Shown here one piece after another: positions 34,202 through 43,423 of a DNA stretch of 64,000 bases. Position numbers and translations under genes: made by a program. Position 1 is the first letter of the stretch, and every line of letters starts with the position of its first letter. Below the pieces are notes generated by a model that ran no database searches, had not been told where the DNA came from, and saw nothing but the letters and a program-made list of their open reading frames with translations. Source of the stretch: Aquimarina sp. Aq78 (lineage in GTDB: Bacteria > Bacteroidota > Bacteroidia > Flavobacteriales > Flavobacteriaceae); contig NZ_OMKA01000003.1 of NCBI RefSeq assembly GCF_900299525.1, forward strand, positions 558,001 through 622,000, given 5' to 3'.

Positions 34202-35540
34202 TTACTTAATACACACATTAGAAGTAAGCTTTTGTTTTTCAGCTATGTATATAGCATTTCATTTCTTTTTACGGAAATTAACTTTTCATAAAATCAATAG
34301 AATTATACTATTAATTTTATTACCACTTTCGTTAATACTTCCTGTTTTAAACGAGGCTGAACTACCGTTTAAAAATAATCCTATTGACATCCCAAGTTTT
34401 GACGAATTCATATCATTTAATCATCTAACAGTACCAAATCATAAAGAGAAAATCATAACTCCGAAGAGCAATAGGAATATAATTGATTATCTATTTATAT
34501 TTTACTGTATCGGCTTTGTAATATACATAATACGATTACTGATTCCTATACTACAATTATATCGTATAAAGAGAAAATCAAAAACTTATATCAAAGAAGG
34601 TTACCATTTTATCACTGCTGATGTACCTACAATATTCTCTTTTTTTAATTGGATCTTTATTCCAGAGAGTAAAATAAATGATTATGAACAACCAATCATT
34701 GATCATGAAAAAGTTCATAGTAAATCTCTACATACTATAGATTTAATTTTTACTGAAATTTATATCGCTTTACACTGGTTTAATCCTTTTGTATATTTTT
34801 TCAAAAAATCAATTATAGCTGTCCACGAATTTCAGGCAGATCAGGCTGTAATCAATACACAAATTAAAAAATCATATTATTTAGAACTTTTATTTAAAAA
34901 CATAACCGCAAAGCAATCTATTAAATTATATAGTTATTTCAATCAATCAATTATCAAAAAACGAATAGACATGATCACAAAAAACCATTCTACTAAAACA
35001 AACATTATACGATATATAATATTAATTCCTGTTCTTCTTTTTCTTCTAATGGCTTTCACAAAACCAATACATGAATCAGAAGATGAATTTGATTATACTA
35101 TTGTACAATCCATAAATACTGAAATAGACAAAAAAGACCCTCCTTCCATTTTTCCTGTAAAAGATGGTTCTATCAAAGATATTACAGCATCTTTTGGCAA
35201 AAGTTTTACACATCCTATTGAGAAGAAAAAAATAGTTCACGGAGGTATTGACATTAGAGCAAAACAAGGTGTTCCTGTTTTAGCAACAGCAGACGGCATG
35301 ATTGTAAACACTTCCTCAAAAGAGGATTGGGGTAATTTAATAGTAATATCTCATGCAGATGGTTACGAAACCTGGTATGCGCACTTACAAGGTTTCAATA
35401 TTAAAAATGGTGAAAAAATTAAAAAAGGCCAGATTATCGGGTATGTAGGAAGTACTGGTAAATCAACAGGATATCATCTTCATTATGAAGTACGATTAAA
35501 CAGAGAAAGAGTAAATCCTATGGATTACTTTAAAAAATAA
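34194..35540 (+). CDS. M56 sensor protease fused to an M23 peptidase
   Basis: 448 residues. The N-terminal part is BlaR1/MecR1-type M56 with membrane segments (about 5-25, 36-51, 98-122, 275-290) and zinc motif H171-E-K-V-H175 plus the downstream EFQADQAV acid. Instead of a penicillin-binding sensor, the extracytoplasmic C-terminus is a complete LytM/M23 domain (about 335-445) with HGGID (H349, D353), H397 in YAHLQG and HLH at 428-430. It would be a repressor-inactivating membrane protease carrying its own murein endopeptidase. It overlaps the BlaI gene and ends before a 32-bp palindromic terminator. Confidence 0.92.
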   Translation: MNNYLIHTLEVSFCFSAMYIAFHFFLRKLTFHKINRIILLILLPLSLILPVLNEAELPFKNNPIDIPSFDEFISFNHLTVPNHKEKIITPKSNRNIIDYLFIFYCIGFVIYIIRLLIPILQLYRIKRKSKTYIKEGYHFITADVPTIFSFFNWIFIPESKINDYEQPIIDHEKVHSKSLHTIDLIFTEIYIALHWFNPFVYFFKKSIIAVHEFQADQAVINTQIKKSYYLELLFKNITAKQSIKLYSYFNQSIIKKRIDMITKNHSTKTNIIRYIILIPVLLFLLMAFTKPIHESEDEFDYTIVQSINTEIDKKDPPSIFPVKDGSIKDITASFGKSFTHPIEKKKIVHGGIDIRAKQGVPVLATADGMIVNTSSKEDWGNLIVISHADGYETWYAHLQGFNIKNGEKIKKGQIIGYVGSTGKSTGYHLHYEVRLNRERVNPMDYFKK

Positions 35541-35564
35541 GGTACCAGATATAATAGATTGTTT

Positions 35565-35596
35565 AAAAGACAGGGATAAATTTATCCCTGTCTTTT
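35565..35596. terminator. Bidirectional terminator, perfect 32-base palindrome
   Basis: AAAAGACAGGGATAAA (35565-35580) and its exact reverse complement (35581-35596) form a stem with a minimal loop, with A and T ends on both sides. It separates the convergent M56-M23 gene and TonB receptor. A diverged copy is at 33461-33492. Confidence 0.9.
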
Positions 35597-35625
35597 ACTG
35601 TACTAAACTAATAATACAAACTCAA

Positions 35626-38600
35626 CTATAGGCTAAAATTAATTCTTGCAAATAAGAATCTTCCGGTATATCCAAATTGTGATGTTCTTCGAGAATACAC
35701 AAACTGATCACCAGCAGTTCCTCCTGCTCTATTATCATCGGGATATACATCTAATAAATTGTTAGCTCCTATGGTAATATTAAGGTTTTCAAAAACCTTT
35801 GCAGAAACAGAAAGGTCGGTTATCACTTTTCCTCCATAAACAGCATCATCACTAACTATTGTTCCTTCGACTCTTGGGTCTCCATTAAAATCATCTGGAT
35901 CGGTTACCTCTCCAAAGAATACGTTTCTTAGTAGCACATTATATCTTCCGATAGATAATGCATTGGTAAGGCTTAATTTTGTTCTTGGTTGTGCCAACGT
36001 TAGAAAAGCCTCTTCCTGGGCATCAAAGAAGTTACCTCCCTGACCTGCACTAGCAATTCTAGCCGGAATTCTAATCTCCTCTACCTCAGTTTCTGCAAAT
36101 GTAGCAGACAGATCACTTTTTAAAGTTGCATTTTCGCCAAAGTCAGCTTTATGAGAAATCACAACATCTATACCTTGAGATTTTGTATCAATTGCATTCA
36201 CAAAGAAACGCGCACTGGTAGCTCCTGCATCCTCAAATATCTGAGTAAGCTCTGCATCTCCTCCGTTTCCAAAACTACCGCTATACACTATTCTATCATC
36301 GATAGTAATCAAATAGGCGTCTGCAGTGATTGTGAAATTCTGAATTTTTGCTGTAAGACCAAGACTATAACTATTAGAAGTTTCTTCCTTTAATTTCGCT
36401 ATCCCAATTAAAGTCGCTGCTCTACTATCATTGGTAAACGTACCTTGCTCAAAAGGTTGATTATCCACAAAAACTGTGCTGGTTCTACTAAAAAATTGCT
36501 GGTGTAACGATGGTGCTCTAAATCCAGTACTATTAGCCCCTCGTACAGAAAAATTATCTGATATCTTATACCTGGTTGCTAGTTTATAGTTAAAAGTATC
36601 TCCAAAATCAGAATAGTTTTCATATCTCCCTGCCAAGCTAACTAACCATTGCTTTGTAAAATCAACTTCCAGATCGATATAGCCCGCAATACTATTTCTA
36701 TATTTATCGGTTTCGTTATTCGGATCATATCCTCTAAACACTTGTGAACCTCCACCAAGTACAGCTCCCGTGAAATTATTTTGAACTAATTCATTATCGG
36801 GAGTAGTACTGGTTACGGGGTTTCCGTTAATATCATAACTGGTATAAGAAGCTTCCTCTCCTGCTGTAATCGAGTAGTTCTCTACTTTGTACTCTGCTCC
36901 CATTGCAACATTAAATCCTTCAAAAATATCTTCATGAAATTTGCTAATATCCAGATTAGTAGTATTCTGCATAAAACTTAATGCTCCTGCATCAAAAGTT
37001 CTTGGTGTTGCAACACCCAAGGTTCCATTACTAGAATTACCAACAGTGATGTCAAAAGTATTGATCCCATATGTATTCGAGAAATCTACACTCCAATCTT
37101 TAATCTTACCTTTAATTCCCAGTGCGATAGATTTGTCAACAATATCTGTTCCTATATTAGGTAAGAATCCATTAGGAAATGCTGGTGTATTAGCTCTACC
37201 ATCTCCTTGTGCTGGTCTTCTGTAAAACCCAGATGCCAATCCTTGTCGATAACTAATACCACCAAAACTATAAATCTCGGTATCATCACTTAGTGGGATA
37301 GACATATTGGCAAAGAATTTCCCTTCTCTTAATTTGGCTGTACCTACTTTAAATCTAAAATCCGTACGAGTTAATCCACGAGCTGTCAATTCTGCCTCAT
37401 CGACATCTATATCCAATAATCCCCTGAAAGTATCTACATCTGCAGGATTATTAACATCTAAAGCTGCGATCTGGTCCTTAACACTCTGATCCAGGTATGT
37501 GATTCCTTGAGCAGCAGTTTGATAATCTGCAAGTGTCATTTCTGCTACATTTCCTCCTCCTGCTGCAAAAACACGTTCTGCTCCATGAAATCCTTTAAAA
37601 ATATCTCCTTGATAATCGCGATTACGTAATGCTGGTTCTCTGGTAGAAAGTGATCCTGTAAAATTGATAAATCCTCCATTTTCTCCTAGCGCCAATCCAT
37701 AATTTGCTTCTAATTTTACTTTCTCTCCATCACTACCTCCATCAAACTGATTAGAGTTTTCACTAAAATTAGCTCCAGTAGTAAGCGTAAGATCTAATTT
37801 ACCTGTTGCCTTTTTCAATACAATATTAATCACGCCAGCAATGGCATCAGAGCCATATTGAGCAGCGGCTCCATCTCGTAATACTTCAATTCTTTGAATA
37901 GCAGCAGTAGGAATTGCGTTCATATCTGTACCTACACTACCCGCTCCAACGGTACCATTTACATTAACCAATGAAGTATTATGCCTTCTTTTTCCATTAA
38001 TTAATACCAAAACCTGATCGGGTCCTAAACCACGTAAAGAAGCTGGATCGATATGATCTGTACCATCAGAAACAGTTTGGGTCTGTGACGTGAATGAAGG
38101 AGCTGCATAATTTAAAATTTCATTAATCGAAGTCTGTGGTCCCTGAGTAGCCATCTGAGTGATATCGATAACATCAATTGGCACCGCAGTTTCTGTAGCT
38201 GTACGACTAGGATTTCTAGACCCTACAAGAATTACATCATCTAATTGCGCAGCAGCATCTTGTAATACTATCTCAATAAAATCTTTACCCGTTACATCTA
38301 CCTCTGTAGTTTCAAAACCAATATAAGAAACAATCAAAGTATTGTTTTCGCCTGATAAATTAATCGCAAAATTACCGTCAAAATCTGTTTGAGCCCCAGT
38401 TGTAGTTCCTTTAACCAACACATTTGCGCCGGGTAATGGGTTTCCATTAAAATCTTTGACATTTCCTTTAATCTCACGTTGTAACTCTATCTTCTCTTTA
38501 AGTAAATGAGTTTTTTTCAATATCACTTGTTTCCCGATAATAGAATATGAGATATCTGTTCTATTAAACAAGAGTTGCAGAACTTTATCCAGAGTTTCTT

Positions 38601-38868
38601 TATTAACCTGGATTGTAGTCTTTTGACTTAGATTTACTTCATCATTAATGTAAAAAAACTTATATGATGTTTGGTTTTTAATTTCTTCAATGACTTCAGA
38701 TAATGGTGTTTCCTCGAAATCAAGTTCTATTTTGCCTTGTGAAAAGCCCGAAGTTGCCATCATCTGAAAGATGGAAAAACTAAATAGAACCAGTGTAAGT
38801 TTCATTTTTAATACAATTGATTGGTACGCTACGTGTGAAAATAGCGCATGATTACCCTTTTTTTTCAT
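35626..38868 (-). CDS. TonB-dependent receptor with STN domain
   Basis: 1080 residues. Order of parts: a signal sequence (about 23-44), an STN (FecA-type signalling) domain (about 50-115, EIKNQTSYKFFYINDE), a carboxypeptidase-regulatory-like beta domain (about 130-205, GNVKDFNGNPLPGANVLVKGTTTG), the plug (about 225-350, TAVPIDVIDITQ, LVLINGKRRH, IERIEVLRDGAAAQYGSDAIAGVINIV) and a 22-strand barrel ending ARINFSL. The STN domain shows that ligand binding signals through FecR to the ECF sigma factor next door. There is no SusD partner, so a glycan is less likely than iron or another small ligand. Confidence 0.95.
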   Translation of the reverse strand: MKKKGNHALFSHVAYQSIVLKMKLTLVLFSFSIFQMMATSGFSQGKIELDFEETPLSEVIEEIKNQTSYKFFYINDEVNLSQKTTIQVNKETLDKVLQLLFNRTDISYSIIGKQVILKKTHLLKEKIELQREIKGNVKDFNGNPLPGANVLVKGTTTGAQTDFDGNFAINLSGENNTLIVSYIGFETTEVDVTGKDFIEIVLQDAAAQLDDVILVGSRNPSRTATETAVPIDVIDITQMATQGPQTSINEILNYAAPSFTSQTQTVSDGTDHIDPASLRGLGPDQVLVLINGKRRHNTSLVNVNGTVGAGSVGTDMNAIPTAAIQRIEVLRDGAAAQYGSDAIAGVINIVLKKATGKLDLTLTTGANFSENSNQFDGGSDGEKVKLEANYGLALGENGGFINFTGSLSTREPALRNRDYQGDIFKGFHGAERVFAAGGGNVAEMTLADYQTAAQGITYLDQSVKDQIAALDVNNPADVDTFRGLLDIDVDEAELTARGLTRTDFRFKVGTAKLREGKFFANMSIPLSDDTEIYSFGGISYRQGLASGFYRRPAQGDGRANTPAFPNGFLPNIGTDIVDKSIALGIKGKIKDWSVDFSNTYGINTFDITVGNSSNGTLGVATPRTFDAGALSFMQNTTNLDISKFHEDIFEGFNVAMGAEYKVENYSITAGEEASYTSYDINGNPVTSTTPDNELVQNNFTGAVLGGGSQVFRGYDPNNETDKYRNSIAGYIDLEVDFTKQWLVSLAGRYENYSDFGDTFNYKLATRYKISDNFSVRGANSTGFRAPSLHQQFFSRTSTVFVDNQPFEQGTFTNDSRAATLIGIAKLKEETSNSYSLGLTAKIQNFTITADAYLITIDDRIVYSGSFGNGGDAELTQIFEDAGATSARFFVNAIDTKSQGIDVVISHKADFGENATLKSDLSATFAETEVEEIRIPARIASAGQGGNFFDAQEEAFLTLAQPRTKLSLTNALSIGRYNVLLRNVFFGEVTDPDDFNGDPRVEGTIVSDDAVYGGKVITDLSVSAKVFENLNITIGANNLLDVYPDDNRAGGTAGDQFVYSRRTSQFGYTGRFLFARINFSL

Positions 38869-38924
38869 ATTTTTGAAAAGTTTGATTGTTAAGTACTCTG
38901 TTAAATAATAATCGAATCAGTAAG

Positions 38925-38944
38925 GGAAGTGTAGCAGCACTTCC
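38925..38944 (-). terminator. Hairpin between fecR-like and receptor genes
   Basis: GGAAGTG (38925-38931) pairs with CACTTCC (38938-38944) around TAGCAG; the T-run lies on the plus-strand side, so it is not a good terminator for the minus-strand fecR gene. It may attenuate or stabilise the receptor mRNA, as the downstream gene is expected to be expressed more than the anti-sigma. Confidence 0.4.
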
Positions 38945-38951
38945 TTTTTTT

Positions 38952-40118
38952 TTACGGATTGATTGTAATGTTCTTACCTTTTATTTCATATGTAAATTTT
39001 AAAGTTTCTGAAAATGTTCTCAGGATTTCTTCGATATTCTCTACATCAAATTCTCCTGTAAAATGTGTGTTATTTAATGTTTTGTTATGACTTGTTATCG
39101 AGACATCATAGCTGCGTTCTATCCTTTTAAATGCATCTATAAAGGATTCATTTTGTAGTATAATCTTTTTATCCATCCAAGAAGTGTATAAGGATGTATT
39201 TACCTTTTGTTTATGCATAATTTTTTTATGCTTACTAAAAATTGCTTGATCGTTTGGTATTAGTTGCAATGAGCTTGTATTCTCATTTTGATCGTTGACA
39301 ACCACAGCACCTTCTACCAATGTTGTTTTTACCGTAGCATCTTCAGCATAAGAAGATACATTAAACTGGGTTCCTAAAACTTCTACATCTACATTTTCTG
39401 TTTTTACTATAAACGGCTGCTCTTTATTTTTGGTAACATCAAAAAAAGCTTCTCCTTTTAGATAGACCATTCTATTTTCTTTTGTAGGCATAAAATGTTG
39501 AGGGAATTTTAAACTACTCGCCGCATTTAGCCATACTTTGGTTCCGTCGGATAATGTGAGCTGAAATAATTTTCCTTTAGGAATAGAGATTTCAATATAC
39601 TTAGCTTCGGTCACCTCAGTACCTGGCTGAACAATAAATTGATTCTGATCTTTTTTACCAATCAAACTACCACTAGCATTTATGATATCCGCTTTATCAT
39701 TAAAATCAGTATACGTAACGGTACCATCTGCCTGAACAATTTTGATTTTATCCACGGGTAGAGTATTTGCCTCAACAACAGTAGAGTTTGTTTTAACAGT
39801 AGAAACATTCTGAGTGGTATAATAATATCCTCCTAGAAGTATCCCTCCTAAAACTGCAGCATACTTTAATACCGTTGACAGAGATTTTAGACTAATCACC
39901 TTAACCTTCTTTTCCTCAATAGTGTGGATAAAACGTTCATAAGCAGAGTTTGGATCTGCTGGTAGCTCTTTGTTTGTAGCATACCATTTCTTTATTTCTT
40001 GCTTAAAAAGGATTTCATGGTCAGGATTTTCAGCCAACCATTGTTGTAATGCCTGTCTATCTGAGGACGAAATGTCTCCTTCTAGGTACTTCTTAATTAT
40101 TGTTAAATAATTATCCAT
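38952..40118 (-). CDS. FecR-family anti-sigma factor
   Basis: 388 residues. A cytoplasmic N-terminal part (LTIIKKYLEGDISSSDRQALQQWLAENPDH) binds sigma, one membrane helix lies at about residues 84-104, and the periplasmic FecR domain follows (about 175-275: SIPKGKLFQLTLSDGTKVWLNAASSLKFPQHF). A C-terminal DUF4974-type domain (about 310-385) contacts the receptor STN domain. It holds the ECF sigma at 40207 inactive until the TonB receptor signals. It is divergent from the sigma gene and upstream of the receptor. Confidence 0.95.
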   Translation of the reverse strand: MDNYLTIIKKYLEGDISSSDRQALQQWLAENPDHEILFKQEIKKWYATNKELPADPNSAYERFIHTIEEKKVKVISLKSLSTVLKYAAVLGGILLGGYYYTTQNVSTVKTNSTVVEANTLPVDKIKIVQADGTVTYTDFNDKADIINASGSLIGKKDQNQFIVQPGTEVTEAKYIEISIPKGKLFQLTLSDGTKVWLNAASSLKFPQHFMPTKENRMVYLKGEAFFDVTKNKEQPFIVKTENVDVEVLGTQFNVSSYAEDATVKTTLVEGAVVVNDQNENTSSLQLIPNDQAIFSKHKKIMHKQKVNTSLYTSWMDKKIILQNESFIDAFKRIERSYDVSITSHNKTLNNTHFTGEFDVENIEEILRTFSETLKFTYEIKGKNITINP

Positions 40119-40206
40119 TCTTCATTTTTTCTATTTAAAAGATGCAGAAAAACCACAAATCCCCTACTTTATTTTATTTTTTTTAATTTAGTCGGTGATT
40201 TTTATA

Positions 40207-40764
40207 ATGAAAAAAGATAGTAGGGACATAGAAAAATTACTGATTCAGGGGCTTACAGACGGAAATCGAGACAGCTATAAAATAGTATTTAATCAATACT
40301 ATTCCTGGCTGTATAACTACGTTTATAAGCTTTCTAATAATTCGTCATTGTCTGAAGATCTGGTGCAAAATGTTTTACTTAGACTTTGGGAAAAAAAATC
40401 AACTTTACGAATTACTTCATCTTTAAAAAATTATCTTTTCAGATCTTGTCATAATGAATTTCTAATGCATCTACGGAAACAAAAAAAGGAATACGACGCA
40501 TTAGATTCTCTAAGATGGGAAGCCATATTCGAAATGTATACTAGCGAAGAAGAAAACCAATTAGATCTAAATTGGTTAAAACTTGAAAAGGCTATTGAGC
40601 AACTTCCAAAAAAATGTAGAGAAGTATTTAAACTTAGCCGTTTAGAGCAAAAAAAACATAAAGAAATAGCCGATATTTTAGGAATCTCTACTAAAACCGT
40701 TGAAATTCATATTAGCAAAGCTTTGCGTTTCCTAAAAACAAATGTTTCTATTTTTTTCTTTTAA
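40207..40764 (+). CDS. ECF-type sigma-70 factor
   Basis: I choose the ATG at 40207 (185 residues) over a GTG four codons upstream. Region 2 is recognisable in YKIVFNQYYSWLYNYVYKLS and the DLVQNVLLRLWEKK segment (about 17-65), and region 4 in LPKKCREVFKLSRLEQKKHKEIADILGISTKTVEIHISKAL (about 137-177), the Bacteroidetes FecI-like arrangement. It would direct RNA polymerase to the receptor operon. It is unusual in being transcribed divergently from its own anti-sigma and receptor. Confidence 0.95.
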   Translation: MKKDSRDIEKLLIQGLTDGNRDSYKIVFNQYYSWLYNYVYKLSNNSSLSEDLVQNVLLRLWEKKSTLRITSSLKNYLFRSCHNEFLMHLRKQKKEYDALDSLRWEAIFEMYTSEEENQLDLNWLKLEKAIEQLPKKCREVFKLSRLEQKKHKEIADILGISTKTVEIHISKALRFLKTNVSIFFF

Positions 40765-40951
40765 ATCTTCTACTGTAGAATACACAATGAAGTAGTATCA
40801 AGCTATACTATAACACTAAGTATCAAAAAACTATATCAACACTACGCCATCAAACCCCTTATCATTAACAAATTGCTAAAAAATGTTTGTTTTTTAACAG
40901 TTAATGATACTATTTTAACATTTTTTCAAAAAATAAATGTTTTCTTTTTCT

Positions 40952-40959
40952 TAGTTTTG
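40952..40959 (+). promoter_or_regulatory. -7 box of the MerR-crt operon
   Basis: TAGTTTTG fits TAnnTTTG, 21 bases upstream of the GTG start of the MerR gene. Repeated TTTTAACA motifs upstream (near 40896 and 40915) could be operator half-sites. No clear -33 element is visible. Confidence 0.5.
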
Positions 40960-40980
40960 TTTAACGATTTATAAAAAAAA

Positions 40981-41877
40981 GTGAACAATATTAAACAAAC
41001 ATTTAGTATTAAAGATCTGGAGAATCTTTGTGGTGTAAAAGCGCACACCATAAGAATATGGGAAAAAAGATATAATCTACTTTCTCCTGATCGTACTGAT
41101 ACCAATATAAGAACATACAATTTAAAAAATCTTCAAAAACTACTTAATGTTACCTACTTGGTAAACAGTGGTTACAAAATATCTAGAATTTCTAAATTAG
41201 GTACACAAGAAATTAATGAATATGTAAGAAGTATCGTATCTGACAATAGCATCAAAAATCAGGCTATAAACTCCTTTAAAATTGCGATGCTAAATTATGA
41301 TCTTGAGCTATTTTTAGAAACATATTCACAACTAGAGAGCAAAAGAAATTTTAAAGAAATATTTGTTGATTTTTTTATTCCTTTATTAAAAGAAATAGGA
41401 TTATTATGGCAGACAGATACAATCAGCCCTGCACATGAACATTTTATCTCTAATTTAATAAAGCAAAAGTTATTACTAAACATTGAAAAACTTCAATATT
41501 CTAAACCTACCAAAACGGATAGAGCTTTTATTTTATTTCTTCCAGAAAACGAAATACATGAATTAGGTTTATTATATATTAATTACGAAGTACTCTTACA
41601 TGGATATAAGGCTATTTATCTAGGCCCAAGTATTCCTTTAGACAGTCTGCCTAATATGCTTTCTTTTCATGATGATGTGGTGTTTATATCCTATTTTACC
41701 ATCAGACCAGAAAAAGATAATATAAAAAAATACCTCGAAGATTTTAATACAATTGTATGTGCCAATAGAGTCAATGAGTTATGGATATTAGGCAAACAAA
41801 TCATGCATATTTCTAATAACACAGGACACAACCATCGTTATTTTGAATCAATTAGCTCATTAATTTCTGAGCTTTAA
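40981..41877 (+). CDS. MerR-family CarH-like B12 photoreceptor repressor
   Basis: 298 residues from a GTG start; no in-frame ATG fits. The N-terminal MerR helix-turn-helix (FSIKDLENLCGVKAHTIRIWEKRY, residues 8-31) is followed by a helical cobalamin-binding cap with W143-x9-E153-H154 (WQTDTISPAHEH), the light-sensing CarH signature, and a Rossmann-like B12 domain with E191-x-H193-x2-G196, where His193 would be the lower cobalt ligand. Related LitR/CarH proteins repress carotenoid genes in the dark with adenosylcobalamin and release DNA in light. It heads the crtI-crtB-crtZ operon. Confidence 0.85.
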   Translation: MNNIKQTFSIKDLENLCGVKAHTIRIWEKRYNLLSPDRTDTNIRTYNLKNLQKLLNVTYLVNSGYKISRISKLGTQEINEYVRSIVSDNSIKNQAINSFKIAMLNYDLELFLETYSQLESKRNFKEIFVDFFIPLLKEIGLLWQTDTISPAHEHFISNLIKQKLLLNIEKLQYSKPTKTDRAFILFLPENEIHELGLLYINYEVLLHGYKAIYLGPSIPLDSLPNMLSFHDDVVFISYFTIRPEKDNIKKYLEDFNTIVCANRVNELWILGKQIMHISNNTGHNHRYFESISSLISEL

Positions 41878-41896
41878 TTTTATAAGTATTTCAGTT

Positions 41897-43393
41897 ATGT
41901 TTAAAAAGATAGCAATCATCGGTTCTGGATTTTCTTCGCTTTCTGCTTCGTGCTATCTGGCTAAATTAGGATACGATGTAACTATTTTTGAAAAAAATGC
42001 AACTGTTGGTGGTAGAGCCGGGCAATTAAAAAAAGAAGGGTTTACATTCGACACTGGCCCTTCCTGGTATTGGATGCCCGATGTATTTGAACGTTTTTTT
42101 AGGGACTTTAACACATCTGCCTCTGATTATTACACCTTAGATAAACTACACCCTGCATACAAAGTTTTCTTTAAAAACAATGAAAGTATCACGATAGGTG
42201 GTTCATTAGAAAAAATATATGAAACTTTTGAAGCAGAAGAAAGAGGCAGTTCGGTTAAACTACAAAAGTTCATCAAAACTGCACAGAATAATTATGAAAT
42301 TGCAATTAAGGATTTAGTCTATCGACCAGGAGTTTCCTTATTAGAACTGGTAACAAAACAAACAATTCTAAGAGTAGGTCAATTTTTTAGTACTATTTCT
42401 AAAGAAGTTCGTAAAGAATTTAAAAGTAAAAAGTTAATCCAAATTCTTGAGTTTCCTGTACTGTTCTTAGGTGCTAAACCAAGTGATACTCCTGCTTTTT
42501 ATAGTTTTATGAACTATGCTGATTTTGGGTTGGGAACTTGGCATCCCAGGGGAGGAATGTATAGTGTAATAGCAGGGATGGAAGAATTATCCAGATCACT
42601 TGGTGTAACAATTCACACCAATGCAACTGTCGAAAAAATAGTAGTCGAAAACAGTCATGCAAAAGGCATTATTGCAAATGGTAAAAAAATAGATGCTGAT
42701 ATTGTATTATGCGGAGCAGATTATCATCACGGAGAAACATTATTAGCACCAGAGTATCGACAATATTCTGAAAAATATTGGGAGCGTAAAACTTTTGCTC
42801 CTTCTTCTCTAATTTTTTATGTAGGGTTTGATAAAAAATTACAAAATATCAACCATCATAATTTATTTTTTGATACCGATTTTGAGCAACATACAAAGGA
42901 TATTTATGACACCCCAAAATGGCCTAACGATCCGTTGTTTTATGCTAATTTCACTTCTTTAACAGATCCAGAATCTGCTCCTAAAGGCAAAGAGAATGGT
43001 TTTTTTCTTATCCCGTTAGCTCCTGGAATAGAAGATACCGATGAATTAAGAGAGCATTATTTTGATAAAATCATGACTCGTTTTGAGGCACTTACAAATC
43101 AAAATGTTAAAAATAGCATTATCTTTAAAGAGTCCTTTTGTATTAAAGATTTTATAAAAGAATATAATTCTTACAAAGGAAATGCCTATGGAATGGCTAA
43201 TACACTTTTACAAACTGCATTCCTAAGACCTAAGTTAAAAAGTAAAAAAATAAAAAATCTATTTTTCACCGGGCAACTTACTGTTCCCGGTCCAGGTGTA
43301 CCCCCATCTTTGATTTCAGGAAAACTAGTAGCCGGATTAATCGAAACTCATTATAAGTATGACAAGACGTTAAAACCTAGTACAACAATATAA
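41897..43393 (+). CDS. crtI: Phytoene desaturase
   Basis: 498 residues. The FAD-binding dinucleotide fold is at the N terminus (IAIIGSGFSSLSASCYLAK, then FEKNATVGGRAGQ), and the CrtI C-terminal signature is NLFFTGQLTVPGPGVPPSLISGKLVAG. It converts phytoene to lycopene in the membrane. The length and FDTGPSWYWMPDVF region fit bacterial CrtI. It sits 19 bases after the CarH-like gene and is the first enzyme of the cluster. Confidence 0.96.
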   Translation: MFKKIAIIGSGFSSLSASCYLAKLGYDVTIFEKNATVGGRAGQLKKEGFTFDTGPSWYWMPDVFERFFRDFNTSASDYYTLDKLHPAYKVFFKNNESITIGGSLEKIYETFEAEERGSSVKLQKFIKTAQNNYEIAIKDLVYRPGVSLLELVTKQTILRVGQFFSTISKEVRKEFKSKKLIQILEFPVLFLGAKPSDTPAFYSFMNYADFGLGTWHPRGGMYSVIAGMEELSRSLGVTIHTNATVEKIVVENSHAKGIIANGKKIDADIVLCGADYHHGETLLAPEYRQYSEKYWERKTFAPSSLIFYVGFDKKLQNINHHNLFFDTDFEQHTKDIYDTPKWPNDPLFYANFTSLTDPESAPKGKENGFFLIPLAPGIEDTDELREHYFDKIMTRFEALTNQNVKNSIIFKESFCIKDFIKEYNSYKGNAYGMANTLLQTAFLRPKLKSKKIKNLFFTGQLTVPGPGVPPSLISGKLVAGLIETHYKYDKTLKPSTTI

Positions 43394-43423
43394 CAAACTC
43401 AATTAAACCTTAAATCCTATCTT

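Noticed and set aside
33461-35596. Direct repeats around the BlaI-M56 module as insertion-sequence or transposon ends
   Set aside because: The repeats are 3' ends of a receptor gene with its terminator, not inverted terminal repeats, and no transposase is present.
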